The translations under genes were made by a program, and so were the position numbers. DNA of 9,636 bases from positions 1-9,636 of the forward strand of contig VBEU01000005.1 in assembly GCA_005883775.1 (NCBI GenBank), given 5' to 3'. Origin of the DNA: Chloroflexota bacterium (lineage in GTDB: Bacteria > Chloroflexota > Limnocylindria > P2-11E). A model generated the notes under the pieces. That model saw nothing but the letters and a program-made list of their open reading frames with translations, made no database searches and was not told the DNA's origin. Shown here one piece after another: positions 1 to 6,693 of the stretch (the stretch's first letter is position 1; every line of letters begins with the position of its first letter).

Positions 1-265
1 GGACGATCTCGAGTCGGCGCTCGCCGCGGCGAATGCGGTGGGCTACGGCCTATCGTCCTCGATCTACACGAATGACCTCGGCACCGCGTTCCGATACGCC
101 GAGGAGTCCCAGGCGGGGATGCTCCACGTCAACATCCCCACCTTGGGCGGTGAAGCGCAGGTTCCCTTCGGAGGCGTGAAGGATTCCGGCTTCGGCGACC
201 GCGAGTGCGGGACCGCGGCATTCGATTTCTTCAGCGAGCAGCGGGTCGTCTATGTCGGGTACTAG
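1..265 (+). CDS. Aldehyde dehydrogenase, C-terminal fragment (5' end outside window)
   Basis: The reading frame is open from base 2 and encodes the last 87 residues of an NAD(P)-dependent aldehyde dehydrogenase, which oxidises an aldehyde to the acid. The fragment matches the end of the family's catalytic domain and oligomerisation tail: the NAVGYGLSSSIYT segment, the AGMLHVN segment, the hallmark PFGGVKDSG motif, then a DFFSEQRVVYV tail. The IPTLGGEAQVPFGG stretch resembles the alpha-ketoglutaric semialdehyde and related semialdehyde dehydrogenase branches, but substrate cannot be settled because the catalytic Cys and Glu lie upstream. The stop (263-265) overlaps the start of the next gene by 14 bases, so the two are probably co-transcribed. 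The family call is very secure; the substrate is unknown. Confidence 0.93.
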   Translation, partial: DDLESALAAANAVGYGLSSSIYTNDLGTAFRYAEESQAGMLHVNIPTLGGEAQVPFGGVKDSGFGDRECGTAAFDFFSEQRVVYVGY

Positions 266-722
266 CGGCGTCATCATCGAAATCGACGGCGAATCAGAGT
301 CGGCGCCGGGGCGCGACCGCAGGCGCGCATTGACTCTCGCGTTCGCGTTCTGCCTCGCGATTGGCAGCGCCGGCGTCGGCCGGGATAGTCCGGCCGCTAC
401 GACCGAGTCTGTGCTTTCGGTGATGGTCTTCGATCACGATGGCCCCCGCGTGGTCATCGCGCCGCTCGACCCCCTATCTCTGCCACCGAATACCACCGAT
501 GTCCTGTTGTCAGCGGTGCCCGACCGCCTCGCGAATGAGGCGTGGCCTCCATTGCAGTTCACACCGGTCCGGGTCAGATCTGTAATCGGACTCGCGAGCG
601 AGGGTCTCCGTCCAGGCGACTATCGAATGGTCACCTGGAACGAACGGGGAAGCGCCTATTGGCTCGTCTCATCACAGCGAGACGTAGCCGATCTCGTGCA
701 GCTAGCGAACTCGCTCCGCTAG
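252..722 (+). CDS. Small single-span membrane protein with DUF4367-like C-terminal tail
   Basis: This 156-residue protein has no confident family name. The ATG at 252 lies inside the end of the aldehyde dehydrogenase, suggesting translational coupling; its Shine-Dalgarno is weak. Residues 1-25 are polar and end in a basic RDRRR cluster. Residues about 26-43 are hydrophobic (membrane anchor or uncleaved signal), with the remainder probably outside the cytoplasm. The tail (residues 124-156) carries V-T-W-N-E-x-G-x-x-Y then S-S and A-D-L-x-x-L-A. This resembles the last strand and helix of DUF4367/LolA-RseB-like extracytoplasmic domains, often linked to anti-sigma factors. The same layout recurs in the protein at 8223-8771. 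A sensing or envelope role is inference; no catalytic motif is visible. Confidence 0.72.
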   Translation: MSGTSGVIIEIDGESESAPGRDRRRALTLAFAFCLAIGSAGVGRDSPAATTESVLSVMVFDHDGPRVVIAPLDPLSLPPNTTDVLLSAVPDRLANEAWPPLQFTPVRVRSVIGLASEGLRPGDYRMVTWNERGSAYWLVSSQRDVADLVQLANSLR

Positions 723-1186
723 AGGCCACGATCCCCAGCGAGTCGTGTCCCGAGTGCCGCGCGCCGGTCGGCGGACGTGATGCGTGCCAACGACTCTTCG
801 ATGCCCTCGGTCTGCGTGCGTTCGACGATCCCCGCTACGCGGCGATGCGGCGTCTCGCAGTGGACTGTTACGCGTGCCAGCACGACCGGTACATTCTCTC
901 CGGCCGTTCGCTCGCGGCACACCTGACGGGTCTCGAGGTCGCGATCGAGCACGGCGGTGACGAGCGCGTCAACGAGCGGGTCCAACGCTGGCTCTCCAGC
1001 ACCCGGCACCTCGAGAAGCCGGCCGTACCGGCTGCCCGCGGGGAGATGACGATCGCCGACGTCGTCGATGTTGGGCCGGACGAGTACGCAAAAGCGGTGC
1101 GCCGCTGGGCGCGATCGGTCTGGGATGCTTGGCGTGAGCATCACGCCCTCGCGCGGGCGTGGATCGCCGCGGCCGAGGCGCGCTGA
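659..1186 (+). CDS. DUF5946 family protein (start uncertain)
   Basis: The frame carries the features I associate with DUF5946: an N-terminal CPECRAP knuckle, a second Cys shortly after (GGRDAC), a DPRYAAMRRLAVDCYACQH segment, SLAAHLTGLEVAIEHG, and a C-terminal TIADV block followed by VRRWARSVWDAWREHH. Cys pairs and conserved His suggest a small metal-binding fold; the biochemical role is unknown. The start is problematic. The first usual codon that keeps the CPEC motif close to the N-terminus is TTG at 659 (175 residues), preceded by GGGGAAG at 646-652, but this overlaps the upstream gene by 64 bases. An ATC at 731, six bases after an AGAGG (721-725), would give 151 residues and fit the family's usual short N-terminus. 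GTG at 542 is less likely. The family call is confident; the start is not. Confidence 0.8.
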   Translation: MARLITARRSRSRAASELAPLEATIPSESCPECRAPVGGRDACQRLFDALGLRAFDDPRYAAMRRLAVDCYACQHDRYILSGRSLAAHLTGLEVAIEHGGDERVNERVQRWLSSTRHLEKPAVPAARGEMTIADVVDVGPDEYAKAVRRWARSVWDAWREHHALARAWIAAAEAR

Positions 1187-1217
1187 GCGACTTGCCTTCA
1201 GCTGCTGCCGTGCTTGG

Positions 1218-2054
1218 ATGACCGCGTTGGCGGCCTTACCGCTCGCTCTGGTCTTCGCGATCTTGGTCTGTGTTCCGCTCGCGCTCCGTGCCACCGGTCC
1301 CGGAGGCAGCACGGGCCGTCTTCTGATCGCCGCCTATCCGATCGCGGCGGTCGCGGGGATCTTCTCTACCGTGCTCCCGGCGAGCGTGCTCGCCGCCGCG
1401 ATTGCCCCGGTGTGGCTCGCGTTCACTCTTGTCGCCGCGTTACACGGCCTGACGCGGGCCTTCGGTGACCGCGGGCGCATCGAGGAGCTCTGCATCGCGG
1501 TCGGCTTCATGTACCTCGCCATCGGTGGTGGGTGGGTCGTGCTGTGGCGCTCCGGGATCGCGGTCATGGACTTCGCCGAGCACGTTCCGCTGCTCACGGC
1601 GATCCATTTCCATTACGCCGGATTCGTCTCGCCGATCCTCGTGGGTTTCAACGGCCGTGAGCTTCGCGCAGCAGGCACCCGACTCTGGCCGGTCTACGTT
1701 GGCGCGGCATCGCTCGTGATCGTTGGCCCCGCGCTCGTCGCGCTCGGCATCGCTGGCGTCCGGACGATCGAGGCGCCGGCCGCCGCGATCCTCGCCGCAG
1801 GAACGGCGGCCGTCGCGCTCCTTGCGCTCGCGGCCGTGTTGCAGCGCGTCCAGGGCGTGCTCGCGAGAGTTCTCCTCGCGGTGTCGTCGGCCGCCGCCAT
1901 CGTGGCCATGACGCTCGCGACGCTCTATGCGGTCGCCAACCCGCTCGGGATCTCTGCGATCGGGCTCGACGACATGGTGCGCTGGCACGGGACCTTCAAC
2001 GCGCTGGGTTACGTGTTCTGCGGCCTCCTGGGCTGGAACGTCCGCCGAACGTAA
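1218..2054 (+). CDS. YndJ-like polytopic membrane protein
   Basis: This 278-residue protein is almost entirely hydrophobic, with about eight or nine membrane spans separated by short loops. It resembles the YndJ-like family, annotated as putative transporters without a proven substrate. Supporting features are the HFHYAGF motif in a central span (around residue 130), with its two closely spaced histidines, and the C-terminal HGTFNALGYVFCGLLGW block, which is characteristic of the family as I know it. The ATG at 1218 is chosen because hydrophobic sequence begins immediately; upstream in-frame sequence is arginine-rich and overlaps the DUF5946 gene. The gap from that gene is 31 bases and the Shine-Dalgarno is poor, which suggests an operon. 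The length fits the membrane part alone, without the DUF1990 extension seen in some relatives. Confidence 0.75.
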   Translation: MTALAALPLALVFAILVCVPLALRATGPGGSTGRLLIAAYPIAAVAGIFSTVLPASVLAAAIAPVWLAFTLVAALHGLTRAFGDRGRIEELCIAVGFMYLAIGGGWVVLWRSGIAVMDFAEHVPLLTAIHFHYAGFVSPILVGFNGRELRAAGTRLWPVYVGAASLVIVGPALVALGIAGVRTIEAPAAAILAAGTAAVALLALAAVLQRVQGVLARVLLAVSSAAAIVAMTLATLYAVANPLGISAIGLDDMVRWHGTFNALGYVFCGLLGWNVRRT

Positions 2055-2168
2055 ACTAGCAAGTTACGACCGTAGCGCGGAAATCCGTTTCCATTTCGTC
2101 GTATCAGACATGTGGTGCGCAGTAGGATCGGGTATGGAAGAAGCTCTTCCGGAAAGCTGGCGATCACG
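2055..2168. promoter_or_regulatory. Intergenic region upstream of nfeD2-flotillin, with GGAA/TTCC inverted repeats
   Basis: This is the longest gap between genes in the window. It contains GGAAA-TCCG-TTTCC (2079-2092) and GGAAGA-AGC-TCTTCC (2136-2150); the second runs into the perfect palindrome TTCCGGAA (2147-2154). TAGGAT at 2123-2128 could serve as a -10 element, but I see no convincing -35 at the right distance. The region probably holds the promoter of the NfeD2-flotillin unit. Operator function of the repeats is inference. Confidence 0.35.
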
Positions 2169-2765
2169 ATGAGCGCCGACGCACTGGAGCTGGTCTTCAC
2201 CGGCTCTGCCGTGCTCGGCACGGCGCTTCTCCTCCTCTCGAGCCTCGGCGGCGGCATGCACGTCCGTCTCCATCTACCCCTGCGCGTGCCGCATGTCCGT
2301 GTGCCGTTCCTGCGCATGACACGGACGGACGATGCGACCGCGATGCCGGTGCTTCTCGGATTCCTCGCGATGTTCGGGATCGGCGGACTCTTCGGTGTGG
2401 TCGCGTTCGGTCTGGGACCTCTGGGTAGGATCGCGATCGCGCTCGCTTTCGGTGCCCTCGGCGCCGCGGTGGGGTTCGCGATCTTCGCTGCGCTGCGGCG
2501 AGCCGAAGGCCGCGAGCCGACCGCCTTGCGCGATCTGGTCGGGCGAAAGGCCCGCGTCACCGTAAGCATCGGCCAGCGCGGACGGGGCACGATCGCGCTG
2601 ACATACGACGGGGCGGTGCAAACGCTGCCGGCGACGTCGACAACGCCGATCGCCCGAGGTCACGAGGTCGAGATTGTCGCCGTCCGCGGTATGGCGGTCG
2701 CCGTCCGCTCCCTTCCTCCGCCAGAAGACCGGCACGCGGTCTCTGCGCAGAAAGAAGGGATTTGA
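2169..2765 (+). CDS. NfeD2/YqiJ-like membrane protein with C-terminal OB fold
   Basis: This 198-residue protein has a predicted membrane span at about 5-27, two more at about 59-81 and 85-109, and a soluble C-terminal domain at about 120-182. That domain reads as an NfeD-type OB fold: LVGRKARVTVSI, then a GRGTI strand, alternating beta strands, and the closing PIARGHEVEIVAVRG. NfeD2 proteins (YuaF in Bacillus, YqiJ in E. coli) are encoded beside flotillins and work with them in membrane microdomains. Here the flotillin starts one base after this stop, which strongly supports the assignment. The ATG at 2169 is preferred because it directly precedes the first hydrophobic segment; an in-frame GTG at 2112 would add 19 polar residues and is less likely. 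There is no serine-protease domain, so this is the short NfeD2 type rather than the long NfeD/ClpP-fusion type. Confidence 0.85.
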   Translation: MSADALELVFTGSAVLGTALLLLSSLGGGMHVRLHLPLRVPHVRVPFLRMTRTDDATAMPVLLGFLAMFGIGGLFGVVAFGLGPLGRIAIALAFGALGAAVGFAIFAALRRAEGREPTALRDLVGRKARVTVSIGQRGRGTIALTYDGAVQTLPATSTTPIARGHEVEIVAVRGMAVAVRSLPPPEDRHAVSAQKEGI

Positions 2766-2766
2766 A

Positions 2767-4116
2767 ATGACACTCACCATCACCGAGCTCGTTCTGGCAA
2801 CGCTCGCCGTACTTGTGCTTCTCGCGCTCGTTGCGGCGCAGCGCTATCGGGTCGCCGGCGCGAACGAGGCGCTCGTAATCTCGGGCGCCCGGGGGAGCAA
2901 GGTCCGCGACGAAAAGGGCGATCTGCTCACCATTCACGACCAGGGTGTGAAGGTCGTCGTCGGAGCCGGTACGTTCACATGGCCCCTGATCAACAAGGTC
3001 GGCCGCCTCCAGCTGACCGCGCGTCAGGTCGAGATCGGTCTCGCGCACGAGAACGCCGCCGTCACGAAGCAGGGCGTCGGCGTGCTCATCACCGGACAGG
3101 CGATGTTCAAGATCGCCCGGGAACCCGAGCGGCTTCGGGCTGCGGCGGAGCGGTTCATCGGCGAGCCCGATAGCCAGATCGAAACGATGGTCAAGAAGGT
3201 GCTCGAGGGCTCACTCCGTTCGATAGCCGGGACCCTCACGATCGAGGAGCTCATCACGGACCGCGACCGGTTCCAGCAAGCGGTGTCCGAGGCCGCGCGT
3301 GGCGACCTCGAGGCAAGCGGCATCCACATCGACGCCCTGACCATCACGAGCATCCGCGACACCAAGGGGTACATCGAGCAGCTCGGCGAGAAGAATCTCG
3401 CGAGCGTGCAGCGCGATGCGCGCATCGCGAAAGCGAGCGCGTCGCAGGAGGCAGCGGTCAAGGAGAACGAGGCGCAGCGGATCATCATCCAAGCCGAGCG
3501 CGATCGCGAGATCGCGCGGGCCGAAGCGCACAAGGTGACCGCGAAGGCCCAGGCCGAGGCGGATCAATCAGGCCCGCTCGCGCAGGCCACCGCGACGAAG
3601 GATGTGATCAAGGAGCAGACCGAGCTCGCCGAGCTCGAAGCGATCCGCCGAGAGAAGGAGCTGCTCGCCACGACGGTCAAGCCCGCAGAGGCCGAGCGTC
3701 GTGCCGCGATCGTCAAGGCCGAAGGCACCCGTCAGGCCGCGATCCTCGCTGCCGAGGCGCACGCGCGACAGCTGCAGCTCACCGGCGAGGCAGAAGGCGC
3801 CGCGATCCTGGCGCGAGGCCAGGCCGAGGCGAGATCGAAGGAGCTTCTCGCCGAGGCGTACCGCAAGTTCGACGAAGCGGCGATCCTCCTGCAGACGCTG
3901 CCGCTCGTACCGCCGATCGTCCGCGAAGCAGCGGCGCCGCTCGGCAACATCGACAATCTCACCGTGATCGACCCAAGCGGGGCGTCGAAGCTGACCGACA
4001 CGGTCGTGCGGACCGCAGCGGAGGGCACTGCGATCGCTAAGTCACTGCTCGGGGTGGATCTCGCTGAGTTGATGGGTCGCCTCGCTTCTCGCCGCAACGG
4101 CGAGGAGAAGAGCTAG
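2767..4116 (+). CDS. Flotillin-like SPFH/PHB domain protein (YqiK/FloT family)
   Basis: This 449-residue membrane-microdomain scaffold protein has a short hydrophobic N-terminal anchor (about 6-24), an SPFH/prohibitin domain (about 27-205) with ANEALVISG, PLINKVGRLQLTARQVEI and IEELITDRDRF segments, and a long charged coiled coil rich in Glu-Ala repeats (about 215-370). The C-terminus contains PLGNIDNLTVIDPSG, typical of flotillins. Flotillins oligomerise at the cytoplasmic membrane and organise membrane fluidity and protein complexes. The ATG at 2767 is one base after the NfeD2 stop, with GAAGGGA at 2754-2760 inside the upstream gene as ribosome-binding site, so the pair is translated together. 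It is somewhat shorter than the roughly 500-residue FloT proteins, apparently from a shorter coiled coil and tail. The family assignment is secure; the specific physiological role is not known. Confidence 0.95.
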   Translation: MTLTITELVLATLAVLVLLALVAAQRYRVAGANEALVISGARGSKVRDEKGDLLTIHDQGVKVVVGAGTFTWPLINKVGRLQLTARQVEIGLAHENAAVTKQGVGVLITGQAMFKIAREPERLRAAAERFIGEPDSQIETMVKKVLEGSLRSIAGTLTIEELITDRDRFQQAVSEAARGDLEASGIHIDALTITSIRDTKGYIEQLGEKNLASVQRDARIAKASASQEAAVKENEAQRIIIQAERDREIARAEAHKVTAKAQAEADQSGPLAQATATKDVIKEQTELAELEAIRREKELLATTVKPAEAERRAAIVKAEGTRQAAILAAEAHARQLQLTGEAEGAAILARGQAEARSKELLAEAYRKFDEAAILLQTLPLVPPIVREAAAPLGNIDNLTVIDPSGASKLTDTVVRTAAEGTAIAKSLLGVDLAELMGRLASRRNGEEKS

Positions 4117-4126
4117 GTCTTTGTAC

Positions 4127-5191
4127 TCAGGCTCTCGCGGGGGCTTCGGCTCCCGCGAGGGCCTTGCGTGCGTCCGCCATCGGCAGCTGCCAGAGCGTGC
4201 TCTGCCACGCGTAGGTGAAGCCCAGCTTCTCGTTGATCGCGAGCATCTGGGCGTTCACGTTGGCGTTCCCCGTCCTGATGAAATGCGAGTCGGGCCGCTG
4301 GGCGAGGATGCGTCCGAGCATCACCGCCTTGAGCCACAGGCCGATGCCGCGGCCGCGGTGCGCCGCGACGACCGCCGTTCCCTCCTGTTGGATCGCGTGC
4401 GGATCGCTGGGGTTGAACTCGACCTCGGTGAAGCCGACGCCCGCGCCGGTCTGCTCGTCGATGGCGAGGAGCAGCCACCACGTCAGCCCGGCCTGCTTGA
4501 AGAAGCTCTCGCGCTGGCGGATCTGCGCCTCGGTGAGCTTCCAATCTTTGAACGCGATATCGCCGCGGGGCATGTCGTTTATTCCCTCGGAGGCTTCGAT
4601 GTACGCCTTGACGAACTCCTCGGGCACCGTGTCGTCGATCTGCTCAAGCCGGTAGCCTTTCGGCGCTGCCTCGCTCCACTCGCGGACTTTCCTCCGGTCG
4701 ACCGCGGCAAGGTCGAGCTGGTTCATCTTCATGGGAAGCCCGGGTTTTGCTCCGATCGCCTGCGCGAAGGCCTCACCCGAGGGCACGCGGTCCGTGGTCT
4801 CCGAGATCACCGTGAGCTCATCGCCCTGCCCTTTGAATGACCCGAGGACGTGGGCGAAGAGCGCGCGACCGAGTCCCCGGCGCCGGTGCTCTGGTTTGAC
4901 CGCGATCTCGGACCAACGGATGTGCGCGTTTTGAGTGTCTTTCAGATTCCGGGCTCCAACACCGTAGCCGGCAAGCTTGAGGTCGCGGTCTCGCGCCACG
5001 AAGACCACACGCCATTGCCCGGGCGGCCGCGCGCGCAACCACTGCGTGATGACCTCGATCGGCGTCGGCGGATCCTCAGGCCTCTGCTCGAGTGCGAGGT
5101 CCTGCCGGAACTGCGCGATCTCTTGGATCTCCGCCTTCGTCGCGGTCTGCAGGTCAACGGACTCGATCGAGTAGCCGGGCGGGTTGGTCAT
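4127..5191 (-). CDS. Tandem GNAT-family N-acetyltransferase
   Basis: This 354-residue cytoplasmic enzyme is built from two GNAT domains, the architecture of mycothiol synthase-like and other duplicated acetyltransferases. In the N-terminal half, the acetyl-CoA motif A is IAVKPEHRRRGLGRAL (about 96-111), with R-x-x-G-x-G at 103-108. In the C-terminal half, the equivalent is VVAAHRGRGIGLWLK (about 274-288), with R-x-x-G-x-G at 279-284, followed by NAQMLAINEKLGF (about 313-325), the usual motif B Asn and the K-L-G-F ending. Both cofactor sites look intact, unlike many tandem GNATs with one decayed domain. The acceptor substrate cannot be read from the sequence. The gene is convergent with the flotillin and divergent from the hydantoinase, so it is probably its own transcription unit. 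The ATG at 5191 opens a typical N-terminus, with only a weak ribosome-binding site. Confidence 0.9.
   Translation of the reverse strand: MTNPPGYSIESVDLQTATKAEIQEIAQFRQDLALEQRPEDPPTPIEVITQWLRARPPGQWRVVFVARDRDLKLAGYGVGARNLKDTQNAHIRWSEIAVKPEHRRRGLGRALFAHVLGSFKGQGDELTVISETTDRVPSGEAFAQAIGAKPGLPMKMNQLDLAAVDRRKVREWSEAAPKGYRLEQIDDTVPEEFVKAYIEASEGINDMPRGDIAFKDWKLTEAQIRQRESFFKQAGLTWWLLLAIDEQTGAGVGFTEVEFNPSDPHAIQQEGTAVVAAHRGRGIGLWLKAVMLGRILAQRPDSHFIRTGNANVNAQMLAINEKLGFTYAWQSTLWQLPMADARKALAGAEAPARA
4129..4164. terminator. Strong UUCG-capped hairpin between convergent genes
   Basis: An inverted repeat of 16 pairs (4129-4144 with 4149-4164) encloses the loop TTCG. It has 14 Watson-Crick pairs and two G-T wobbles, and is closed as C(TTCG)G, the extra-stable tetraloop in the + strand transcript. 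It begins 13 bases after the flotillin stop and overlaps the last codons and stop of the opposing acetyltransferase gene. No T-run follows on either strand, so it is not a textbook intrinsic terminator. It could slow polymerase, end transcription with help, or protect the flotillin mRNA 3' end. Confidence 0.6.
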
Positions 5192-5277
5192 CGCGCGAGC
5201 CTACCGTCTCTGTCGAGGGGAACTATCGCGGCTGATACGTTGGGCTAGCATCCGCGCGCCAGCGAGGGGAGTGCGAC
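5192..5277. promoter_or_regulatory. Divergent intergenic region, acetyltransferase / hydantoinase
   Basis: These 86 bases separate two divergent starts and must supply promoters in both directions if neither gene is read from afar. TAGCAT (5246-5251) is a possible -10 for the hydantoinase, but no matching -35 is evident. The octamer CGAGGGGA occurs twice (5214-5221 and 5263-5270); the second copy includes the hydantoinase ribosome-binding site. I see no clear operator palindrome. Confidence 0.35.
5264..5270 (+). promoter_or_regulatory. Ribosome-binding site of hydantoinase gene
   Basis: GAGGGGA lies seven bases before the GTG at 5278 and decides that start over the out-of-frame GTG at 5271. 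It is the clearest Shine-Dalgarno among the right-hand genes except for the AGGAGG before the third DinB gene. Confidence 0.7.
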
Positions 5278-6690
5278 GTGGGGAAGACGCTCATCACCAA
5301 TGGAACCATTGTCACGGCCGCCGACACGTACAAGGCCGACGTGCTCGTCGAGGATGAGAAGGTCGCGATGATCGGCAAAGCCCTGAAGGCGGCTGGCGCG
5401 AAGCGGATCGACGCGACCGGGAAGTACGTGATCCCTGGCGGGATCGACGTTCACACGCACATGGAGCTCCCGTTCGGTGGCACGTTCGCATCGGACGACT
5501 TCGAGACCGGCACGCGTGCAGCCGCGTTCGGCGGTACGACGACGATCGTCGACTTCGCGGTGCAGGGAATGGGTGAACCCCTCGAGACCGCGCGCGACGC
5601 CTGGCTCAAAAAGGCCCGTGGCAAGGCGTCGATCGACTACGGCCTGCACATGATCGTCCGCGACGTGACGGACAAGGTGCTCAAAGAGATGGACGTCATG
5701 GTCAAAGAGGGCGTCTCGTCGTTCAAGCTGTTCATGGCGTATCCAGGCGTCTTCCAGGTCGACGACGGCTCGATCTTCAAAGCGCTTTCGCAGACGGCCG
5801 AGAACGGCGGGCTCATTTGCATGCACGCCGAGAACGGCGGCGTCATCGACGTTCTCGTGAAGCGCGCGCTCGCCGCGAAGCACACCGAGCCGAAATGGCA
5901 CGCGCTCACCCGGCCACCCGAGGCCGAGGGCGAGGCCACGAACCGCGCCTTCCGTTTGGCGGAGATGGCCGGCGGAATCCCGCTGTACATCGTTCACCTG
6001 TCGTCGTCGCAGGCGCTCGAGCAGGTGCGCCTCTTCCGTGATCGCGGACTGCCGGCGTATGCGGAGACGTGCCCCCAGTACCTCTTCCTTTCTATCGACA
6101 ACTACGACGAGCCGGGTTTCGACGGGGCCAAGTACGTGATGAGCCCGCCGCTTCGTGAGCGTTGGCACCAGGACGAGCTCTGGAAGGGTCTCGCGCGCAA
6201 TGACCTGCAGGTCGTTTCGACCGATCACTGCCCGTTCTGTATGACCGAGGGCTATCAGGGGCTGCCGAAACAGAAGCAGCTCGGTGTCGGCGATTTCTCG
6301 AAGATCCCGAACGGCGCACCCGGCGTCGAGACGCGCATGGTGCTGCTCTATGACGGCGGGGTCGTGCAAAAGCGGATCACGCTGAACCGCTGGGTCGAGG
6401 TCACGTCGACAACGCCGGCAAAGATCATGGGCATGTTCCCGAAGAAGGGGACGATCGCAGTCGGGAGCGACGCCGACATCGTGCTCTGGGACCCGCGCAC
6501 GACGTCGACGATCTCGGCGAAGACGCACCACATGCGCGTCGACTACAACCCGTACGAAGGGCGCAAGGTCAAGGGAAAGGCCTCCGTGGTGCTCTCCCGC
6601 GGAGAGGTCATCGTCGAGAAGGACGAGTTCCTCGGCAAGAAGGGCCGCGGCAAGTTCATCAAGCGCGGCAGCCCCTTGCTTCAGACCTGA
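5278..6690 (+). CDS. hydA: Dihydropyrimidinase / D-hydantoinase family amidohydrolase
   Basis: This 470-residue cytosolic cyclic amidohydrolase opens the ring of dihydrouracil, dihydrothymine or 5-substituted hydantoins to give N-carbamoyl-beta- or alpha-amino acids. The binuclear metal site of the family is complete: the D-V-H-T-H motif gives His59 and His61, Lys150 (in SSFKLF) is the carbamylated bridging lysine, and His183, His240 and Asp316 (in STDHCPF) supply the rest. YAETCPQYL, YVMSPPLR and the NGAPGVETR substrate-loop motif are also present. The N- and C-terminal beta-sandwich segments are complete and the length fits the family. The GTG start has a good ribosome-binding site. The gene leads a close-packed run with three DinB-family genes. 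No carbamoylase or dihydropyrimidine dehydrogenase is seen nearby, so a pyrimidine-degradation versus hydantoin role is open. Confidence 0.95.
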   Translation: MGKTLITNGTIVTAADTYKADVLVEDEKVAMIGKALKAAGAKRIDATGKYVIPGGIDVHTHMELPFGGTFASDDFETGTRAAAFGGTTTIVDFAVQGMGEPLETARDAWLKKARGKASIDYGLHMIVRDVTDKVLKEMDVMVKEGVSSFKLFMAYPGVFQVDDGSIFKALSQTAENGGLICMHAENGGVIDVLVKRALAAKHTEPKWHALTRPPEAEGEATNRAFRLAEMAGGIPLYIVHLSSSQALEQVRLFRDRGLPAYAETCPQYLFLSIDNYDEPGFDGAKYVMSPPLRERWHQDELWKGLARNDLQVVSTDHCPFCMTEGYQGLPKQKQLGVGDFSKIPNGAPGVETRMVLLYDGGVVQKRITLNRWVEVTSTTPAKIMGMFPKKGTIAVGSDADIVLWDPRTTSTISAKTHHMRVDYNPYEGRKVKGKASVVLSRGEVIVEKDEFLGKKGRGKFIKRGSPLLQT

Positions 6691-6693
6691 TCG

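Noticed and set aside
1440..1988. Long antisense frame opposite the YndJ-like gene
   Set aside because: The translation is almost wholly charged and low in complexity (Arg/Glu/Asp), typical of a shadow of a hydrophobic gene on the other strand.
2050..2092. Candidate terminator after the YndJ-like gene
   Set aside because: The stems (CGTAA/TTACG and GGAAA/TTTCC) are only five pairs and lack a T-run, so I do not call a terminator here.
5222..5248. Possible leader peptide after the first CGAGGGGA, upstream of the hydantoinase
   Set aside because: The ribosome-binding-like octamer is followed only by a TTG two codons before a TAG. There is no usable start, no regulatory codon run and no attenuator-like hairpin.
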